From Planctomycetaceae bacterium (GTDB lineage: Bacteria > Planctomycetota > Planctomycetia > Planctomycetales > Planctomycetaceae), in assembly GCA_002722955.1 (NCBI GenBank), contig PBMZ01000183.1, positions 1 to 64,000 of the forward strand: DNA of 64,000 bases, read 5' to 3'. The notes under the pieces were generated by a model, which saw nothing but the letters and a program-made list of their open reading frames with translations, did no database searches and was not told the DNA's origin. Position 1 is the stretch's first letter. Each line of letters starts with the position of its first letter. The translations under genes and the position numbers were made by a program. Below are positions 61,319-64,000 of this stretch, one piece after another.

Positions 61319-63220
61319 ATGGACGCGTCGTCATCTGAACCGGAAACGGGAAACCGGGAACCAGAGAAGGCAGACTCGAACGAACAACCAGCTGCCGCTG
61401 AGGAAAATGTCACGGAATCGGCTGCCGAGACCGAGGCCACGGAAGTTGCCGCGCCGGCAAACCCCGATCAAAGCGACTCGTATCTTCGTTGGAGCTACGT
61501 CATCACGCGCGGCATCGTGGCTGGGCTGGTGTGGTCGTTCTTTGCCTATGTCTTCGATCCCATGTTGCATCGCGGTGTGATCATGGGCGGACAAAAGGCC
61601 GTCGGCGCGAAGGTCGAGATTGAAGGGTTCGCGACCGAGTTCTTTCCGCCCGTTATCAAAGCCAGCAACGTCCAGATCGCCAACAAGTTCAAGCCAACTA
61701 ATAACTTGCTTGAGTTCACTCATTTCGAGGGACACGTTGACGGCGCGGCATTACTGCGACGAGCTTACGTCATCGATCGAGGTCGCATTGATGGCTTGCA
61801 ATTCGACACGGACCGCAAAGAGTCCGGACAACTCGACACCAGTGAACCTCCACCCGCCGACGAAACGGAGAGTCCATTCAAAGCAAAGGTCGAACAGTTC
61901 GGAAAGAAGTGGGCGGCTGATTTGCTCGAGCGAGCCAAGCTGGAGACCGACCCGCGACAATTCGAATCCGTTCGTTTGGCCGAGTCCCTAAAGACCGAAT
62001 GGGAAGGCGACTTTGACGATCTGAAGGAGCGAGTCGACGGCATCGAAGACGGTGCGGACAAAATTAAAGACGCCATCGAAGACAAATCAGGTAATACGCT
62101 GGACCGAGTTCAACGCTACCAAAAGGCTGCGGCCGACGCGGCGAAGTTACTGAAAGAGGCCGATACAATCCGTCGCGAAGTCGCTGGAATGCCAGATCGA
62201 GCCCGAGTCGATTTGAAGGACTTGGAAGCCGCAAGAGACCGCGATCTGGAAAAGATTAAAGAGAAGATCGACCTCTTAAGAACGGACCCGAATCAACTGT
62301 CCGAGTTCTTGATGGGACCGGAACTCTATCATCGCATGACCTCGACATTCGATTGGGTCACTTGGACTCACGAACGAATTCAAGAGTTGAAGAATCAACC
62401 CAAGCCCGTTCGATCACGCGGTGAGGACATTGAGTTCCCACATTCGAAACCGCTACCCAAGTTTTTATTGCGGTTGTTAGACATCATGGGCCAAGGCCAA
62501 GTCGCTGGTGAGCCGATGCAGTTCGCGGGCACCTTGACCGGCGTTTCGTCGCAGCCACAGATTTATGCCGATCCGACGGTTCTCCGATTGGAGGGCAAGG
62601 GCAACGGCACGGCTCAGGTCAAAGCCACGATCGATCTTCGTGACGAAGTGCCGAAGAACGTCGTCGCCGTTTTCTACGAAAGCGACGAACCCGACGCCGC
62701 TCGATTGGGCGACAAGAAGAACTTGCGAATCGTCGTTGATTCTGGAAACCTGAAGTGGAGAACCAATGTCGAGACAATCGGCGAAGAGCTTTCCGGTCAA
62801 ATCTTCCTGATTCGAGAACCCGTGTCGATGAGCGTGCAACTTGACCCCGACACCGATCCGCGAGTCTCATCAATCTTGCAGCAAGTCATCGGCAACATTA
62901 ACCGCGTCGAGGCCGAAGTCGAATTGGCAGGCACCGTCAAGAAACCGACATGGAAGCTGAAATCCAACCTTGGCCCGTCAATCGCCGACGGTATCAATGG
63001 CATCTTGAAGAAGACGATCGACTCGAAACGCATCCAACTAACGTCCTACATCAACGACCATCGAGACACCAATCGCCGCGACTTGATCAACTTGATCAAC
63101 ACGGAATACGTCGACGTCGTCAAGAAGCTGAACGTGAATCAGGACAAGCTCAAGAACCTGATACCAAAACAACTCAGCGATCAGCCATTGGATACGCTGA
63201 AGCAACTCTTTCGCCGGTGA
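61319..63220 (+). CDS. TIGR03545 family protein
   Basis: 633 residues. The first ~50 are acidic low complexity. One membrane segment follows (about 62-80, ITRGIVAGLVWSFFAYVF), then a large extracytoplasmic domain with an AsmA-like start (VEIEGFATEFFPPVIKASNV). A central coiled coil (about 215-330, DDLKERVDGIEDGADKIKDA) precedes a beta-rich C-terminal half. AsmA-like and TamB-like repeats bridge inner and outer membranes for lipid transfer. A similar role for this pair is a hypothesis, not established. It is convergent with the EutC-like gene 10 bp away. Confidence 0.83.
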   Translation: MDASSSEPETGNREPEKADSNEQPAAAEENVTESAAETEATEVAAPANPDQSDSYLRWSYVITRGIVAGLVWSFFAYVFDPMLHRGVIMGGQKAVGAKVEIEGFATEFFPPVIKASNVQIANKFKPTNNLLEFTHFEGHVDGAALLRRAYVIDRGRIDGLQFDTDRKESGQLDTSEPPPADETESPFKAKVEQFGKKWAADLLERAKLETDPRQFESVRLAESLKTEWEGDFDDLKERVDGIEDGADKIKDAIEDKSGNTLDRVQRYQKAAADAAKLLKEADTIRREVAGMPDRARVDLKDLEAARDRDLEKIKEKIDLLRTDPNQLSEFLMGPELYHRMTSTFDWVTWTHERIQELKNQPKPVRSRGEDIEFPHSKPLPKFLLRLLDIMGQGQVAGEPMQFAGTLTGVSSQPQIYADPTVLRLEGKGNGTAQVKATIDLRDEVPKNVVAVFYESDEPDAARLGDKKNLRIVVDSGNLKWRTNVETIGEELSGQIFLIREPVSMSVQLDPDTDPRVSSILQQVIGNINRVEAEVELAGTVKKPTWKLKSNLGPSIADGINGILKKTIDSKRIQLTSYINDHRDTNRRDLINLINTEYVDVVKKLNVNQDKLKNLIPKQLSDQPLDTLKQLFRR

Positions 63221-63229
63221 TGCTCAGGC

Positions 63230-64000
63230 TCAAACGAGCTGATTCAGAATCTTGACCGTTTCAAGTGCACCGAGTGTTGGCTCAAGCGCCGTCGATGCCA
63301 CGCCGGAGACGACCTTGGTGATGTTGTGATCGACTTCACCCGACTTGCCCCAAGTTTGACCATTCGGTGCGGTGATGTAGATAGAAAACGTGTAGTGGCC
63401 TGTGCCCGGACGTTCGCCGATGATGTGCAGGATCGCTCGGTTGTTGGGCAAATTGCCGTACAAGGTCTCGCCGATGCGGTAGCCTGCGCGGACTCGGCCG
63501 GAGTTGACAACGATGTTTTCCTTGGCTGGACGATAGCCGTCTTGAACGAGCGATTGCCGCAGTTGCTTCAAGAACGGAGCTAAGTGGCCTTTCTGCATGA
63601 TCGATAAGGCATTCAATCCATCCGAGATGACGATTTGAAGGTTCGTCTTGCCATTTTGCTTCTTTCTCAGATTGGTTAGATCGCGGTTTGAGCGATCGGT
63701 GAGTTGCTCGCCCGATTCGGGGTGCAGTATGTAGTCGTTTCGGTCGGCGGATCGTGTTGTGACAAGGAACGCGTCGGGAATGGACTCGATGAATTCTGGT
63801 TTGAGTTCTGCCCAGATGCTCTCTTTGGCTTCATCGTAGATTCGCGTGATGTCAGTCTTGAGTTTCGGGGCCAAGTCCCATGATTTGCGACCGTGACCCT
63901 CGGCGATGAACACGCCCCGGCCGCGGACTTCGGCAAGTTGGCGTTGACCTTCGGCTCGGATTTCCGCCTCGGGACGACCGTCGCCTTTGCGACGTTGATA
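63230..64000 (-). CDS. Ethanolamine ammonia-lyase light chain (EutC)-like protein, C-terminal part
   Basis: The last 256 codons of a minus-strand gene whose start is beyond the right edge. The EutC body is clear: RSADRNDYILHPESGEQL, QIVISDGLNALSIMQ, NIVVNSGRVRAGYRIGETLY and LHIIGERPGTGHYTFSIYI. EutC pairs with EutB to deaminate ethanolamine using adenosylcobalamin. The part upstream of the homology (GHGRKSWDLAPKLKTDITRI) is unlike the usual EutC N-terminus. No credible start (only a GTG at 63913) is present in the visible frame. A longer or fused EutB-EutC protein is possible. Confidence 0.75.
   Translation of the reverse strand, partial: YQRRKGDGRPEAEIRAEGQRQLAEVRGRGVFIAEGHGRKSWDLAPKLKTDITRIYDEAKESIWAELKPEFIESIPDAFLVTTRSADRNDYILHPESGEQLTDRSNRDLTNLRKKQNGKTNLQIVISDGLNALSIMQKGHLAPFLKQLRQSLVQDGYRPAKENIVVNSGRVRAGYRIGETLYGNLPNNRAILHIIGERPGTGHYTFSIYITAPNGQTWGKSGEVDHNITKVVSGVASTALEPTLGALETVKILNQLV

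Overview
The window looks like chromosome from a planctomycete, most like the Pirellulaceae. This is inferred from gene content, not from a marker gene. The pointers are two DUF1501 proteins, a PSCyt1/DUF1549/LamG/DUF1553 protein, a DUF1559 prepilin-like protein, a sulfatase, Tat-exported Gfo/Idh/MocA oxidoreductases, a BBP7-like outer-membrane protein, the futalosine menaquinone genes, and many dispersed palindromic repeats. I saw no rRNA, tRNA, CRISPR array, transposase or phage gene.

Layout. 0-2.3 kb: the start of a DJ-1/PfpI gene, a TauE/SafE permease and a secreted esterase-like hydrolase. 2.3-10.3 kb (minus strand): a type II secretion/pilus-type operon of three prepilins, GspL/PilN-like and GspM/PilO-like membrane proteins, the GspE ATPase and the GspF platform protein. 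It is split twice by the same palindromic repeat. 10.4-16.2 kb: an MntR repressor; a stress-type operon of a four-CBS protein, an unlisted 40-residue basic microprotein and HPF; xylulokinase; an XdhC-family protein; and a 44-residue membrane microprotein with its own terminator. 16.2-22.5 kb: a flavin amine-oxidase-like protein, a Gfo/Idh oxidoreductase, a small secreted protein and an MMPL/RND exporter. 22.7-25.5 kb (minus): a compact cluster of a secreted LolA-like protein, a tiny Cys-rich secreted peptide, one or two small proteins and a DUF1559 prepilin. Two of its members show frame breaks. 25.7-33 kb: DUF433, mqnA-mqnC, a Nat-type ABC exporter whose permease is fused to a CPBP protease, and a GDPD homologue lacking a catalytic His. 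33-42 kb: DUF1501 and cytochrome-type planctomycete proteins, and a Tat-exported protein of unknown function.

42.7-51.9 kb is the most unusual stretch. It holds PhyH, then a divergent HSP90 flanked by two paralogous helical-repeat genes that are both interrupted (frameshifts, in-frame amber codons). An outer-membrane protein, a broken LRR/LamG gene and a broken squalene-cyclase-like gene with a CxxCH motif follow. 51.9-64 kb: a RhaS-like sugar-binding lipoprotein, a sulfatase with HEAT repeats, a Gfo/Idh oxidoreductase, an orphan TupB-like permease, a large membrane protein with a DUF11-type domain, an M48 metalloprotease lipoprotein, the TIGR03546/TIGR03545 pair, and the C-terminal part of an ethanolamine ammonia-lyase light chain running off the right edge.

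The strongest candidates for something new are the paralogue-HSP90-paralogue locus, the CBS-microprotein-HPF operon, the DUF1559/small secreted peptide cluster, and the nested palindromic repeat families between genes.
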